A stretch of 37,921 nt of DNA from Chromatiales bacterium (GCA_028284585.1 JANQRK010000092.1:1-37921); one strand, 5' to 3'; counted from the first letter of the stretch, positions 23,653 to 33,370 are shown. Made by a program: numbers and translations. The notes: generated by a model from the sequence alone, not told the origin.

Positions 23653-24222
23653 ATGAATGAGTTCGACGCTCGCGTTCGACGTTCGCGCGAATCCCTGCTC
23701 GACGCGGCCCTGGGTCTCCTGGCCGAGAACCCGTCTGCATCTCTGCGCGATGTAGCCGAGCGCGCCGGCGTTGGACGCGCAACGCTCTACCGGCACTTCG
23801 CTAGCCGGGAAGGGCTCGTGCGCGCCGTGGCGCATGAATGCTTACGACGTACTGACGAGAACCTGGCGCCAATCGCTGAACAAGGCCTAACTGGAAGGGT
23901 CGCCCTCGAGGCAGTCATTCGTCGCATCATGCCATTGGCGCAGCAGTACCATTTCTTGCTGTCGCTATGGAGTGTCGCCGAGGAAGATGAGCAGGTCCGC
24001 AGTATCTACGAGCGCCAGCTGAATCAGCTTTCGGTCCTAGTTGACGAAACGAAAGCGGAAGGTGCTATTGATCCGACGGTATCGACCGGGTGGGTTGTCA
24101 CTTTGATCGACGCACAGCTTGCCGCTGCTTGGTGGATGATCGGGCGCGGTCAGTTCAACGCGGAGCAGGCCGCCGATGCCGTGATTCGTGCGTTGTTTGA
24201 GGGCATCTCGCCCGCACGATAA
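23653..24222 (+). CDS. TetR/AcrR-family transcriptional regulator
   Basis: A 189-residue repressor-type protein. The N-terminal helix-turn-helix is at about 31-56 (LRDVAERAGVGRATLYRHFA), followed by an all-helical ligand-binding domain. It is divergent from the Rieske oxygenase operon across a 50-bp gap with palindromes, so it most likely represses that operon and possibly itself, with the oxygenase substrate or product as inducer. No Shine-Dalgarno sequence precedes the ATG. Confidence 0.92.
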   Translation: MNEFDARVRRSRESLLDAALGLLAENPSASLRDVAERAGVGRATLYRHFASREGLVRAVAHECLRRTDENLAPIAEQGLTGRVALEAVIRRIMPLAQQYHFLLSLWSVAEEDEQVRSIYERQLNQLSVLVDETKAEGAIDPTVSTGWVVTLIDAQLAAAWWMIGRGQFNAEQAADAVIRALFEGISPAR

Positions 24223-24229
24223 GCGGGCG
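24209..24229 (+). terminator. hairpin at the end of the TetR gene
   Basis: CGCCCGC and GCGGGCG form a perfect 7-bp stem around ACGATAA, overlapping the stop codon. No T-run follows, so intrinsic termination is uncertain. Confidence 0.35.
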
Positions 24230-24331
24230 GTAGTTCTCGGATCATCTGACACCGATTGTCGGCTCAGATCCCGATTTTCACAGGGTGTGGGGCGGTATCC
24301 TCGGATGTCCCTATACGTCACATCCTTACGA

Positions 24332-26650
24332 TCACCGCCCATCCGTGCCTGCAGTGCGGCTGAAGTCCTGCCCTTCGAACCCCCGACGCAGCGTCTGTGC
24401 CGCACTGACCATATTTTGCAGCGCCGCTGTCACCTCGTGCCAACGGCGCGTCTTCAAGCCACAGTCCGGGTTCACCCAAAGACGCTCGGGCGGGATGCGC
24501 TGGGCTGCCGTACGCATGAGTTCGACCATCTGTGCCTCACTGGGCACATTGGGCGAGTGGATGTCGTACACCCCGGGCCCGATCTGGTTCGGGTAGTCGA
24601 AGTCCTCGAACGCCCCGAGCAATTCCATATCGGAGCGTGAGGTCTCGATGGTGATGACGTCGGCGTCCATCGCCGCAATGGCCTCCATGATGTCGTTGAA
24701 TTCCGAGTAACACATATGGGTGTGGATCTGGGTGGTGTCGGCGACGCCATTGGCGGCGATACGGAACGCCTCAATGGCCCAGTGCAGATACTCTCGCCAT
24801 TGGGCGCGACGCAACGGTAGCCCCTCGCGCAGCGCCGCCTCGTCGATCTGGATGATGCCGACCCCGGCGCGCTCCAGATCGAGTACCTCTTCGCGGATCG
24901 CCAGTGCGAGTTGGTAGCAGGTGGTCGAGCGCGCTTGGTCATCGCGTACGAACGACCAGTTCAGGATGGTTACCGGTCCGGTCAGCATCCCCTTCACCGG
25001 CCGGTCGGTCAGTGACTGGGCGTAGCGGATCCAATCGACCGTCATCGGTCGTGGTCGGCTGACATCCCCATACAGGATCGGTGGCTTCACACAGCGCGAG
25101 CCGTACGACTGCACCCAACCGAAGCGGCTGAAGGCGAAGCCGTCGAGTTGCTCGCCGAAGTATTCCACCATGTCGTTGCGCTCGGCCTCGCCGTGCACCA
25201 GCACATCCAGCCCCAGGGTCTCTTGGGCACGCACCGCGCGTTCGATTTCGCGTTGCATCTGAGTCTCGTATTCACCCGGGTCCAGTTTGCCGCTGCGCGC
25301 TTGGCGTCGCGCCTGACGGATCTCGCTGGTCTGTGGAAACGACCCGATCGTGGTGGTGGGGAACAATGGCAAGGCGAGGCGCTCGGACTGGGCGACCGCG
25401 CGCTGCGCATAAGGGCTAAGACGCTCGCCGAGTTGCTCCGAGACGCCGTCGGTTGCTGCCGCGATGGCCGGATTGTGCACGCGCGTCGATTGGCGACGGC
25501 TCACCAGCGCGGCACGGTTGGCGTCGAGTGTCGACGAGACAACGTCGCGCCCTCCATTGAGCGCCCTTGCCAGGGTGCGCAACTCGTCGAGCTTTTGCAA
25601 TGCGAACGCCAGCCAAGTTCTGACTTCGGAGTCGAGCTCGGTTTCGCTATCGAGGTCGACCGGTACATGCAGCAGCGAGCAAGAGGGTGCAATCCACAGG
25701 CGATCACCCAGCTTGGCATGGATGGGTTCGAGCCAATCCAGCGTCGTGACCAGGTCCGATTTCCAGATGTTGCGACCGTCGATCACACCGAGTGACAACA
25801 CTTTGTGCGACGGCAACCAGTCCACCAGTTGCGCGACTTCGTTGCGTGCATTGATCGCATCCAGGTGCACGCCGGCGACGGGTAGCTCGCAGGCCAGTTG
25901 AAGGTTGTCTCGCAACTGTCCGAAGTAGGTTGTAAGCAGCAGCTTGACGCCGCTGGTCTTGAGCTCGTGGTAGGTATGGCGCAGTGCATGCTGCCAATCG
26001 GCGTCCAGCTCAGTGACCAGGATCGGCTCATCGATCTGTACCCAATCGACACCAGCGCGCGCCAGAGCGTGCAACAGTTCCGCGTACACCGGCAGCAGTC
26101 GCGGTAACAGGTCCAGACGGTTGCTGGCATCCTTGGTCTTGCCCAGCCAGAGATAGGTGACCGGACCGATCAGCACGGGTTTGGCTGCAACCTGCTGTTG
26201 CCTCGCCTCGGCGAGTTGGTCGAGCAGGCGCTCGGGGTTTAGGTCGAACTCGATGTCCGCCGTGAACTCCGGCACGATGTAGTGATAGTTGGTGTCGAAC
26301 CATTTGGTCATTTCAGCGGCGTGCACGCCTTGGCAGTCGCTGTCCTCGGCCGAGCGGCCGCGTGCCACGCGAAAGTAGCGATCGAGTTCGCTGCCGCCGT
26401 GGGCTGTCGCACGTGTTGGGAGGTGGCCCAGGGTCTGGCTCATGTCCAGCACCTGGTCATATAGCGAAAAGTCGCCGACCGGGACCCAGTCCAAGTCGGC
26501 CTGCTGCTGCCAGTGACGTCGGCGCAGCGCGGCGGCCGATTGTGCCAGTGCGTCGGCGTCGGTCTTGCTGTGCCAAAACGCCTCGAGCGCGAATTTCAGT
26601 TCGCGCTTGGCGCCGATGCGCGGGAATCCCAGATTGTGTGTCTTAACCAT
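24332..26650 (-). CDS. metE: cobalamin-independent methionine synthase
   Basis: Transfers a methyl group from 5-methyltetrahydropteroyl-triglutamate to homocysteine, the last step of methionine synthesis. It has 772 residues from ATG at 26650, which has AGGAGG six bases upstream; the longer frame to 26692 is not needed. The N-terminus is the family hallmark [20 protein letters not shown]. The zinc and homocysteine site appears as [10 protein letters not shown] (His and Cys), TIETSRS (Glu) and NPDCGLKTR (Cys). Both TIM-barrel halves are present and the length is near the usual 750-770. It is divergent from metR, with palindromic MetR-type sites between. Confidence 0.97.
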   Translation of the reverse strand: MVKTHNLGFPRIGAKRELKFALEAFWHSKTDADALAQSAAALRRRHWQQQADLDWVPVGDFSLYDQVLDMSQTLGHLPTRATAHGGSELDRYFRVARGRSAEDSDCQGVHAAEMTKWFDTNYHYIVPEFTADIEFDLNPERLLDQLAEARQQQVAAKPVLIGPVTYLWLGKTKDASNRLDLLPRLLPVYAELLHALARAGVDWVQIDEPILVTELDADWQHALRHTYHELKTSGVKLLLTTYFGQLRDNLQLACELPVAGVHLDAINARNEVAQLVDWLPSHKVLSLGVIDGRNIWKSDLVTTLDWLEPIHAKLGDRLWIAPSCSLLHVPVDLDSETELDSEVRTWLAFALQKLDELRTLARALNGGRDVVSSTLDANRAALVSRRQSTRVHNPAIAAATDGVSEQLGERLSPYAQRAVAQSERLALPLFPTTTIGSFPQTSEIRQARRQARSGKLDPGEYETQMQREIERAVRAQETLGLDVLVHGEAERNDMVEYFGEQLDGFAFSRFGWVQSYGSRCVKPPILYGDVSRPRPMTVDWIRYAQSLTDRPVKGMLTGPVTILNWSFVRDDQARSTTCYQLALAIREEVLDLERAGVGIIQIDEAALREGLPLRRAQWREYLHWAIEAFRIAANGVADTTQIHTHMCYSEFNDIMEAIAAMDADVITIETSRSDMELLGAFEDFDYPNQIGPGVYDIHSPNVPSEAQMVELMRTAAQRIPPERLWVNPDCGLKTRRWHEVTAALQNMVSAAQTLRRGFEGQDFSRTAGTDGR

Positions 26651-26695
26651 TGCGGTACCTCCTGACGATCGCGAGGAGCTTAGATAGGTCAAGAC

Positions 26696-26731
26696 ATGAA
26701 TAAAATTGGTATTATTTCATTAATCAATGAA
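26696..26731. promoter_or_regulatory. MetR-type operator region between metE and metR
   Basis: TTCATTAATCAATGAA (26716-26731) is a perfect 6-4-6 inverted repeat of the T-N11-A LysR type. A second, imperfect pair, ATGAATAA and TTATTTCAT (26696-26720), overlaps it. The halves TGAA and TTCA match the known MetR recognition halves. Confidence 0.6.
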
Positions 26732-26751
26732 TAAATTACATGTGAGTAGCC

Positions 26752-27630
26752 ATGATCGAACGCAGTCACTTGGCGATCCTGCGCGAGGTCGAGCGGCGCG
26801 GTTCACTGACCGGGGCGGCCGATGCCCTATGCCTCAGCCAGTCGGCATTGAGCCATGCCATCCGCAAGCTCGAGCAGCAGCTGGGCGCGGCCGTCTGGTT
26901 GCGCGAGGGGCGGCGGCTGCGTCCGACCGAGACGGGGCGCTTTCTATTGTCGTTGGCCAACCGCGTCGTGCCGCAGTTCGAACACGCCGAGCAGGTGGTG
27001 GCGCAGATCGCCGCGGGGCAGCGCGGTACCCTGCGCATTGGTGTCGAGTGCCACCCGTGCTACGAATGGCTGCTGAAGATCGTAGCGCCCTATCTGCGTG
27101 ACTGGCCGGGTGTCGATGTCGACGTGAAACAGCGCTTTCAGTTCGGTGGCATGGCGGCCCTGTTCAGCCATGACATCGATCTGCTGGTCACACCAGACCC
27201 CTTGGACAGGCCGCGCCTGCATTTCGAGCCGGTGTGGGCCTATGAGCAGGTACTGGTGGTGGCCAAACAACACCCGCTGGCGCGCCATCCCCATATCGAG
27301 CCGGCGCAGCTCGCGGACCAGACCCTGATCACCTATCCGGTCGAGCCGGAACGGCTGGATATCTACAGCCAGTTTCTACTTCCGGCCAACTGCAGTCCGC
27401 GGCGGCGCAAGGTCATAGAAACCACCGAGATCCTGTTGCACATGGTCGCTGCCGGTCGCGGGGTAACGGCCCTGCCACGCTGGTTGGCCGAGAGCCATGC
27501 GCAGTCCTTGCCACTCGTGGTGTTACGCCTCGGTAAGCGCGGAATCCAGAAACACATCCACCTCGGGATACGCGAGAGCGATAGGGATATTGATTACTTG
27601 GCTGCGTTTTGTGACTTGGCAAAAAGATAG
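26752..27630 (+). CDS. metR: LysR-family regulator MetR
   Basis: A 292-residue LysR-type activator. The N-terminal helix-turn-helix covers about residues 1-60 (SLTGAADALCLSQSALSHAI), followed by a substrate-binding domain with LRIGVECHPCYEWLL at about 95-109. In MetR proteins this domain senses homocysteine. Position and divergent orientation to metE identify it. Related regulators differ little in sequence, but this arrangement is diagnostic. The ribosome site is weak (GAG ten bases upstream). Confidence 0.93.
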   Translation: MIERSHLAILREVERRGSLTGAADALCLSQSALSHAIRKLEQQLGAAVWLREGRRLRPTETGRFLLSLANRVVPQFEHAEQVVAQIAAGQRGTLRIGVECHPCYEWLLKIVAPYLRDWPGVDVDVKQRFQFGGMAALFSHDIDLLVTPDPLDRPRLHFEPVWAYEQVLVVAKQHPLARHPHIEPAQLADQTLITYPVEPERLDIYSQFLLPANCSPRRRKVIETTEILLHMVAAGRGVTALPRWLAESHAQSLPLVVLRLGKRGIQKHIHLGIRESDRDIDYLAAFCDLAKR

Positions 27631-27688
27631 CGAAACGCAGTGCTGTATCCCGCTATGGATGGGGTAGGTGTATTCGTTGGTATCTAGC

Positions 27689-27705
27689 CTGACAGACAGT
27701 GTCAG
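27689..27705. promoter_or_regulatory. 17-bp dyad upstream of the small ORF and P-loop gene
   Basis: CTGACA and TGTCAG are perfect inverted arms around GACAG, 23 bp before the start codon of the small ORF. Could be an operator or an RNA hairpin; no known regulator assigned. Confidence 0.35.
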
Positions 27706-27727
27706 ATCCTGTTGAAAGGAGACGTTC

Positions 27728-27823
27728 GTGATTGCCTTGACTCACTGTCTCAGTTCCACCCACAACGGCCATTGGATAGAAAACGTTGACAGCAAGGTGC
27801 GAAAGCTTACTGTGAATGTATGA
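27728..27823 (+). CDS. 31-residue small ORF translationally coupled to the P-loop protein
   Basis: GTG at 27728 is preceded by AAAGGAG with a six-base spacer, the best ribosome site in this stretch. The frame encodes 31 residues (begins MIALTHCLSSTHNG, ends KVRKLTVNV), and its TGA overlaps the ATG of the next gene as ATGA. The next gene has no ribosome site of its own. This suggests a leader peptide or small partner whose translation drives the downstream gene. No family is recognised. Chance occurrence cannot be excluded without homologues. Confidence 0.5.
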   Translation: MIALTHCLSSTHNGHWIENVDSKVRKLTVNV

Positions 27824-28362
27824 ACGCCTATTCAAGATTGATCGTCATAGGCGGATTGCCTGGAACAGGAAAAACGACCATCGCGGAATTTTTAGCGGAT
27901 CGTTTCTCGATACCGCTGTTTTCGAGGGATCTAATCGAAGCTGCGGTTGTCGTTTCCGAGCTGGATTTTCCGACTAAACACGATGAGGTTCCGAACCTGT
28001 CTGGTGTCGGTTTCTCAGTCATATCGATGCTAGCGGAGCACCAACTAAAGCATGGCCAGTCGGCGATTCTAGACAGTACGGCGCGCTCGCAGCAGATTCG
28101 CGATGAATGGTTTGCAATTTCCAGAAGGTATGGCACGACCCATCTTGCAATCCACTGCGTTTGCTCTGACCCGAAAGTGCATAGACAAAGAATAGAAGGC
28201 CGTGAACGAGGTATTCCGGGTTGGTACGAACTCTCGTGGGCGCAGGTTGTAGATGCGGCCAGTCGCTTCGACGACTGGACATCTGATTGCCTGATCTGCG
28301 ATTGCTGCAACCCCCTAGAGTCGAATCTCGCGCTGGTCGAGGAGTACATTCGAAACGCGTAG
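27820..28362 (+). CDS. P-loop kinase-like ATPase (AAA_33 type)
   Basis: A 180-residue protein with Walker A GGLPGTGKTT at 11-20. After a predicted switch, SRDLIEAAVV lies at about 35-44, and a Walker-B-like strand, QSAILDST, at about 80-87. A lid-like region with RQRIEGRERG occurs near 123-132. These features match the AAA_33/zeta-toxin-like small-molecule kinase group. The substrate is unknown, and both a metabolic kinase and a toxin-like phosphotransferase are possible. Codon use is less GC-biased than in neighbours. Translation probably depends on the overlapping small ORF upstream. Confidence 0.8.
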   Translation: MNAYSRLIVIGGLPGTGKTTIAEFLADRFSIPLFSRDLIEAAVVVSELDFPTKHDEVPNLSGVGFSVISMLAEHQLKHGQSAILDSTARSQQIRDEWFAISRRYGTTHLAIHCVCSDPKVHRQRIEGRERGIPGWYELSWAQVVDAASRFDDWTSDCLICDCCNPLESNLALVEEYIRNA

Positions 28363-28496
28363 AACGTCCATTGCTGGCCGATCTGGGCTGCTAGTCACGT
28401 CCTGTTCGCGTCTTGTTGTACGTTCGATTTGGGGCTGCCTTACGATCTTCAGACTCTGTCTGTCAGATCGGATCCGAGCTATCAAAGGAGGCCTAC

Positions 28497-28520
28497 ATGC
28501 AACTCGGTTGGAGCAGGTAG
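28497..28520 (+). CDS. possible 7-residue leader peptide
   Basis: A perfect AAAGGAGG five bases before ATG opens a frame MQLGWSR followed by stop, within the 246-bp gap before the esterase gene. A frame this short can arise by chance. It is listed only because the ribosome site is unusually strong with nothing longer to serve. Confidence 0.2.
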   Translation: MQLGWSR

Positions 28521-28608
28521 CGCCACAAAACCGCAACTTAAGCTTCACAAACCGCTGTTAGCTTACCGGTTCCTCAAGCACAACTATCTAATAAAGGAGC
28601 CGAACCGG

Positions 28609-30984
28609 ATGAGAATAAGAAAGCTCGTCGCGGCCCTTGCCCTGGGTGCGACTATTGCGCCCTTGGCGACTGCCGGTAATCATCGCCCAGATTCCAAGCT
28701 GTTCCACCACATTGCCACATTCGATGTAACCGAAAATGCCGGCAGCGAGGTCGCAGAGATCGTCGATGCGACCCGCAACGGCAAGACCCTGGTCTACACC
28801 GATTCGGAGCAAGGTCTGATTGGTTTCGTCGATATCTCTGATCCGAGTAGCCCACAGCCGGATGGCAGCGTGCCGGTCGGCGGCGAGCCGACCAGTGTCG
28901 CGATGCACCGCCGCTATGCATTGGTTGGTGTGAACACCTCTACAACCCACGAAGTAACTTGCGTCGAGCCAGGCGACGACGGGGTCTTGGGGACCGCCGA
29001 CGACGAGTCCGAAGATATTGAATTCATCACCGGTTGGAATGGCGAGCTGGCGATTATCGATACCCAGAGCCGAGTCCTCGTCCATAAGATCCCCCTTGGT
29101 GGTCAGCCCGATTCGGTGGCCGTGTCACCCAATGGCCGCTATGCCGCCATTGCGATCGAAAACGAACGCAACGAAGACGTCGACGGCGGTATCTTGCCGC
29201 AGGGGCGCGAGACCATTGATTCCGATCCCTGCGCATTGCAGGCGACCGGCCCGTCCGAACCGGGGCGCTTGATGATCGTTGATCTGCAGGGTAAGCCAAC
29301 CCGATGGAGCACGCGCAGCGTGGCCTTAACCGGTATCAGCGATGTTGCACCGGATGATCCAGAACCCGAGTTCGTCGATATCAACCGCGCCAACCAGGCC
29401 GTGGTCACGCTGCAGGAAAACAACCACATCGTGATCGTCAATCTGCGCAACGGCAAGATCATCAATGATTTCCCTGCCGGCTCGGTATATCTGATGAATG
29501 TCGACACTGTCGAGGAAGATCTCATCCATCTGGATACGGAGATCGAGAAACGTCGCGAACCCGATGCGGTGGCCTGGATCAACAATGGCTTGTTGGCGAC
29601 CGCCAATGAGGGTGATTACGAGGACGAGTTTGGCGACGAAGGCGGCAGTCGTGGATTCACCATCTTCCACAAGCGCGGCGACGGCAACCCGACCTTCGAA
29701 TCCTACGAGGCGTTCGAGCACTTGTTGGTCTCGGCGGGGCACTACAACGAAGGTCGGTCGGAGAACAAGGGTGTCGAACCCGAGGCCGTGGAAACCGGCC
29801 GCTACGGCAACCAGACCTTGCTGTTCGTCGGCTCGGAGCGTTCCAATGCGGTGGGCGTCTTCCAGACGCGCGGGCGGCGGGCGCCAAGGCTGCTTCAAGT
29901 GCTGCCAACGGGGATGGGGCCCGAGGGTTTGAAGGCCATCCCACGGCGCGGTCTGTTCGTCGCATCGACCGAGGCCGAGGCGTTCGGTGACGGTATCCCC
30001 ACGATGATCAATATCTACCAACGCAAGAACGGGCCGGCGGCCTATCCCATGATTGCATCGGCCGACGACGTCGACGGCCTGCCGATCCCTTGGGTGGCCC
30101 TTTCCGGTTTAGCGGGCGATCCATGGGATGCGGACATCCTCTACGCAGTTAGCGACTCCTTTCTGGCCAAGGGCTTCGTCTACACTGTCGACGTCAGCGC
30201 GAAGCCGGCGCTGATCATCGACCGTCTCGAGGTCTTGTCAGACGGCTTGGATCTCGAGGGCGTCGCGGTGGGCCCGGACGGCAGCTTCTGGCTGGGCAGC
30301 GAGGGGCAAAGCCCGGGCGGCCGCGAAAATCGGGTGCTCAAGGTCGATCCCGACACGGGTGACGTCCTGCTGGATATCGCACTGCCGGCCGATCTGATCG
30401 ATGAGCGGCGTTCCAACGGCATCGAGGGGATCGCCGTAACCGGTAGCGCGGGTGCCGAGGTCGTCTATGTGGCCATCCAGCGTGCTTGGCCCGATGAGGG
30501 CGACACCGATGAGTCCAACACCAAGATCGGACGCTATGACGTGGCCGGTGGCGAGTGGAGTTTCGTACATTATCCGCTGCAACCCGAGGGCAGCGGTGGC
30601 TGGATCGGCCTCTCCGAGCTCACCCATCTGCCCGATGGCAGCTTTGCCGTCATCGAGCGCGATAAGGGCTGGGGGCCCAGTACCCCGCCCAACGCCGAGT
30701 TAAAGGCCGTGTATCAGATCGACCTGGCCGGGGCACCTTTCGCGCCCTATGACCAGACGTCGGCGAATGGCGGGCTCGTGACGATCGACAAGACTCTGCT
30801 GGCCGATCTGACACCGCTCATCGCCAAACACAGTATCTGGACGGCGGAGAAGCTCGAGGGCCTTGCGGTCGCGGCCGACAATCAAGTCTACGCGGTAACC
30901 GATAATGACGGTGTCGACGATGCGCCCGGCGAGACAGTATTTCTCCATTTGGGTGATCTCGAGCGGCTGGGCGAGGTCGATTGA
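28609..30984 (+). CDS. exported phytase-like esterase with N-terminal beta-propeller
   Basis: A 791-residue protein from ATG at 28609, with AAAGGAG nine bases upstream. Signal peptide at 1-22 (KLVAALALGATIAPLATA). The N-terminal half shows propeller-like repeats such as GGEPTSVAMHRRYALVG, GGQPDSVAVSPNGRYAAIAI and EPDAVAWINNGLLATANEGD. The C-terminal half matches the esterase-like phytase domain (PF13449 type), with DGLDLEGVAVGPDGSFWLGS, NGIEGIAV and KLEGLAVAADNQVYAVTDND. Members are periplasmic or secreted phosphoesterases of poorly known substrate. Acidic residues are abundant, consistent with calcium binding. Monocistronic by spacing. Confidence 0.87.
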   Translation: MRIRKLVAALALGATIAPLATAGNHRPDSKLFHHIATFDVTENAGSEVAEIVDATRNGKTLVYTDSEQGLIGFVDISDPSSPQPDGSVPVGGEPTSVAMHRRYALVGVNTSTTHEVTCVEPGDDGVLGTADDESEDIEFITGWNGELAIIDTQSRVLVHKIPLGGQPDSVAVSPNGRYAAIAIENERNEDVDGGILPQGRETIDSDPCALQATGPSEPGRLMIVDLQGKPTRWSTRSVALTGISDVAPDDPEPEFVDINRANQAVVTLQENNHIVIVNLRNGKIINDFPAGSVYLMNVDTVEEDLIHLDTEIEKRREPDAVAWINNGLLATANEGDYEDEFGDEGGSRGFTIFHKRGDGNPTFESYEAFEHLLVSAGHYNEGRSENKGVEPEAVETGRYGNQTLLFVGSERSNAVGVFQTRGRRAPRLLQVLPTGMGPEGLKAIPRRGLFVASTEAEAFGDGIPTMINIYQRKNGPAAYPMIASADDVDGLPIPWVALSGLAGDPWDADILYAVSDSFLAKGFVYTVDVSAKPALIIDRLEVLSDGLDLEGVAVGPDGSFWLGSEGQSPGGRENRVLKVDPDTGDVLLDIALPADLIDERRSNGIEGIAVTGSAGAEVVYVAIQRAWPDEGDTDESNTKIGRYDVAGGEWSFVHYPLQPEGSGGWIGLSELTHLPDGSFAVIERDKGWGPSTPPNAELKAVYQIDLAGAPFAPYDQTSANGGLVTIDKTLLADLTPLIAKHSIWTAEKLEGLAVAADNQVYAVTDNDGVDDAPGETVFLHLGDLERLGEVD

Positions 30985-31182
30985 CCACGCAAACGACGTA
31001 GCGGGCTCTGCATCAGCGGCCCGAGCCTGTCGAATGGGCACGGCGCTGCTTGGCTGCAGAATTGCCCGCGAGTTGGCGTTCTCTGGATAAATGCCTGGGG
31101 GAGTTCGCCGACGATCATGTAAGTTTGCATTTTTGAGCACACTACCACTGAGCTTGGTTAGGGCTCAGGGGAAAAGATACCG

Positions 31183-32139
31183 ATGGAAGCCAAACGCATT
31201 CGCGTGGCCGCCGTGCAAGCCAGTTCGGATGAGGGAGACATCAGGAACAACCTAGCTCGTGTGGCCCCCTTGGTGAGTGAAGCAAGCGCCAAAGGCGCGC
31301 AGTTGGTCTTATTGCCGGAGTTCTTGTCTACAGGTTATCGCCTCGAAAGATCCATTTGGGAAAGGGCGGAGCCACCCAACGGAATTACTGCACAATGGTT
31401 GATTGAGCAGGCGCGCACCTACGCCGTTTGGATCGGGACCAGCTTCTTGGAGGCCTCGGGAAGCGACTTCTACAACAGCTTTGTGCTCTTTGACCCCAAG
31501 GGGACAGAAGTCCTGCGTGTCAGGAAGAGCAAGCCGGCGGCAACCGAGGTGTACTATTTTCGGGGCGACAGGTCCGGGCGGGTAGTGGATACCCCATTGG
31601 GTCGGATCGGGGTAAGTATCTGCTATGAAGCGGCCTTGTTCGAAACAATGGAAGCCTTGTATCGGCAAGGCGCTGATTGGGTGCTCATGCCGATGTCGGC
31701 ACCGACGCCGACCCTGAACAAACCCCTGTCCCCGGCCGACATCGACGAATACAACGACGCGATAAGAAACCTCGCATCGGACGTTTCCATAGACCTGGGC
31801 GTGCCGACGGTGATGGCGAACAAGGTGGGTCGATGGCAAACCCAATCGCCCTGGCCATTCCCGTTGGAGGAATCCAGTTTCCCGGGCTTCAGCACCATCT
31901 GCGACGCTGGCGGGATCGTTCGATCGCAGATGGGAGACGAGGAAGGCGTGATCGTCGCCGAGGTCGAACTGGATGCGCTAACCAAGGCCAGCGAGCTACC
32001 CGCATCTGTGGGGAAATGGGCCAGAAAGCCGCCCCGACTGTTCAACCTGTTCGTGATCGCCGAAACGCTGGGAAAGATCGCCTATCTGGCCAGCGTCAAG
32101 CGGCGTCGGATCGCACGGTGTGTCTCTGCGGCTGGCTGA
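31183..32139 (+). CDS. carbon-nitrogen hydrolase (nitrilase superfamily)
   Basis: A 318-residue amidase or nitrilase-type hydrolase. The catalytic triad is visible as E46 (LLPEF), K115 (VRKSKPAATE) and C147 (SICYEA), with the usual N-terminal strand RVAAVQASS. The substrate amide is not predictable. The C-terminus adds about 40 residues with a hydrophobic stretch (LFNLFVIAETLGKIAYLASV) and a basic tail, which may associate with the membrane; this extension is unusual for the family. A GGGGAAAAG ribosome site and a small CTGAGC/GCTCAG hairpin lie just upstream. Confidence 0.9.
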   Translation: MEAKRIRVAAVQASSDEGDIRNNLARVAPLVSEASAKGAQLVLLPEFLSTGYRLERSIWERAEPPNGITAQWLIEQARTYAVWIGTSFLEASGSDFYNSFVLFDPKGTEVLRVRKSKPAATEVYYFRGDRSGRVVDTPLGRIGVSICYEAALFETMEALYRQGADWVLMPMSAPTPTLNKPLSPADIDEYNDAIRNLASDVSIDLGVPTVMANKVGRWQTQSPWPFPLEESSFPGFSTICDAGGIVRSQMGDEEGVIVAEVELDALTKASELPASVGKWARKPPRLFNLFVIAETLGKIAYLASVKRRRIARCVSAAG

Positions 32140-32352
32140 TTCGCGGCCTCGGAGACTGTAGCGGTAAGCAAGGCTCGCTTCATCCGTCTCGCTCGAAAGA
32201 CACTCGTAGACAGCATCTCTCCCAACCGCCCCGAGGTGCGGCGTCTTGGGTTAGTGGCGGGGACTCGTGGAGTGTCGAGAATGTTTACAATCCTGCAGAA
32301 TTAGCAGTAGGCAATACTGGTAAGTACATAATTTATAGAAAAATATCGAAAA

Positions 32353-32368
32353 TGGCAGGCTATGTGCA
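32353..32368 (+). promoter_or_regulatory. candidate sigma-54 promoter of the PEP-CTERM gene
   Basis: TGGCAGGCTATGTGCA keeps the GG and GC doublets ten bases apart and differs from the sigma-54 consensus TGGCAC-N5-TTGCA at about two conserved positions. It lies 215 bp upstream of the PEP-CTERM gene, in a gap (32140-32583) with no supported gene. PEP-CTERM genes in other bacteria are often driven by sigma-54 with PrsK/PrsR. Confidence 0.45.
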
Positions 32369-32583
32369 GATGCAAAGCGAGACGATCGCTGCAATTGCGA
32401 TCGGTCGATCGAGCCGGCACGAGTTGAGTGGCAGTGTCAGCGCTGGACAGGCCGCGGAGTTTAGCGCGTGCCATCCCGACCCGAGGCGGCGCTAGCCGAG
32501 TAGCGCTGCCGCCACACGGAGACCGAGCACGGTTCGCCCGACGTCCTCAAGCAACTGAAAAACACAAACAGGAGGATGGGACA

Positions 32584-33309
32584 ATGTTAAATGCAAAACG
32601 GTCTATTGCAGCGGCTGCCTTCCTAAGCGCGGCAATAGTTCCCGGGTCGGCGTCAGCGCTGGAGCTGACCATCGACCTTGATGACGCACTGACTTTCTTT
32701 GTCAACCCGAACCCCAACTATTCGGTCGTGGTCAATCTGCCGCAACCGATCACCTACACGCCGAACGAGACCCTCGAGATTTGGTTTGATTTCGTCGATC
32801 TGGACGGCTCCGCAGGCGTGGTCGGTGCCAAACAGCACCTCGAGGTATTCGATCTCGTTGAGCAAGTGGGTCAGGACCCGAACCCGGCACAAGACATCAA
32901 TGTTTTCCTAAACAGTGCGAGTGCTCCAGCTGCGAGTGCTTCGTTTCAGGTCGAGTTCACCGGGGTTACGGTGAACCCGGGTGCGGTGCTTGCCGGTACT
33001 GTGTTCAACACCGTGGCGGGCAACTGCGCGGCTGGCTTGTTTTGCACATCTGGGCCCCTGGGTGCAGATTTGATCACAGGCGACGACAACATCGATCGCT
33101 CTTTTTATTTCCACGACTTCCACATCCAATTTGGTACCAACGACCTGACCAGCGGCCCCTTTGATATCACCACAGTCTCGTTCGGTGGTGCTGCAGATGC
33201 GGTGGCCATAGGAACTTGGCCCATTCCCGAGCCGGGATCGCTGGCCCTGCTAGGTCTGGGCCTTGCCGGTCTGGCTTGGCGCCGGCGTGAGGATTCCTCG
33301 GCCTGTTGA
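32584..33309 (+). CDS. PEP-CTERM sorting-domain secreted protein
   Basis: A 241-residue exported protein from ATG at 32584, with AGGAGG nine bases upstream. Signal peptide about 1-25 (SIAAAAFLSAAIVPGSASA). The middle is a beta-rich domain of unknown function with one Cys pair (NCAAGLFC). From about residue 214 comes the canonical tripartite tail: IPEPGSLALLGLGLAGLAW followed by RRRED. The PEP motif is recognised by exosortase (EpsH/XrtA), which links these proteins to exopolysaccharide export. No exosortase gene is in the window. The name reflects the sorting signal only. Confidence 0.92.
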   Translation: MLNAKRSIAAAAFLSAAIVPGSASALELTIDLDDALTFFVNPNPNYSVVVNLPQPITYTPNETLEIWFDFVDLDGSAGVVGAKQHLEVFDLVEQVGQDPNPAQDINVFLNSASAPAASASFQVEFTGVTVNPGAVLAGTVFNTVAGNCAAGLFCTSGPLGADLITGDDNIDRSFYFHDFHIQFGTNDLTSGPFDITTVSFGGAADAVAIGTWPIPEPGSLALLGLGLAGLAWRRREDSSAC

Positions 33310-33318
33310 GGAATCCTC
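33289..33318. terminator. hairpin between convergent PEP-CTERM-type genes
   Basis: GAGGATTCCTC and GAGGAATCCTC are perfect 11-bp arms around an 8-base loop, covering the end of the rightward gene and its stop codon. No T-run follows on either strand, so it may instead stabilise transcript ends. Confidence 0.45.
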
Positions 33319-33370
33319 GAAGAACTCCACGGATGGCGTTCCCTGGATTGTGGCCACAATGCTTAGGTCG

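Noticed and set aside
28440..28475. CTGTCTGTCAG considered as a Pho box before the phytase-like gene
   Set aside because: The second half-site is not at the required 11-bp distance, so no PhoB site can be claimed.
31677..32495. Plus-strand frame overlapping the nitrilase gene and running into the gap
   Set aside because: Most of it lies out of frame within the nitrilase gene; the tail has no coding signature.
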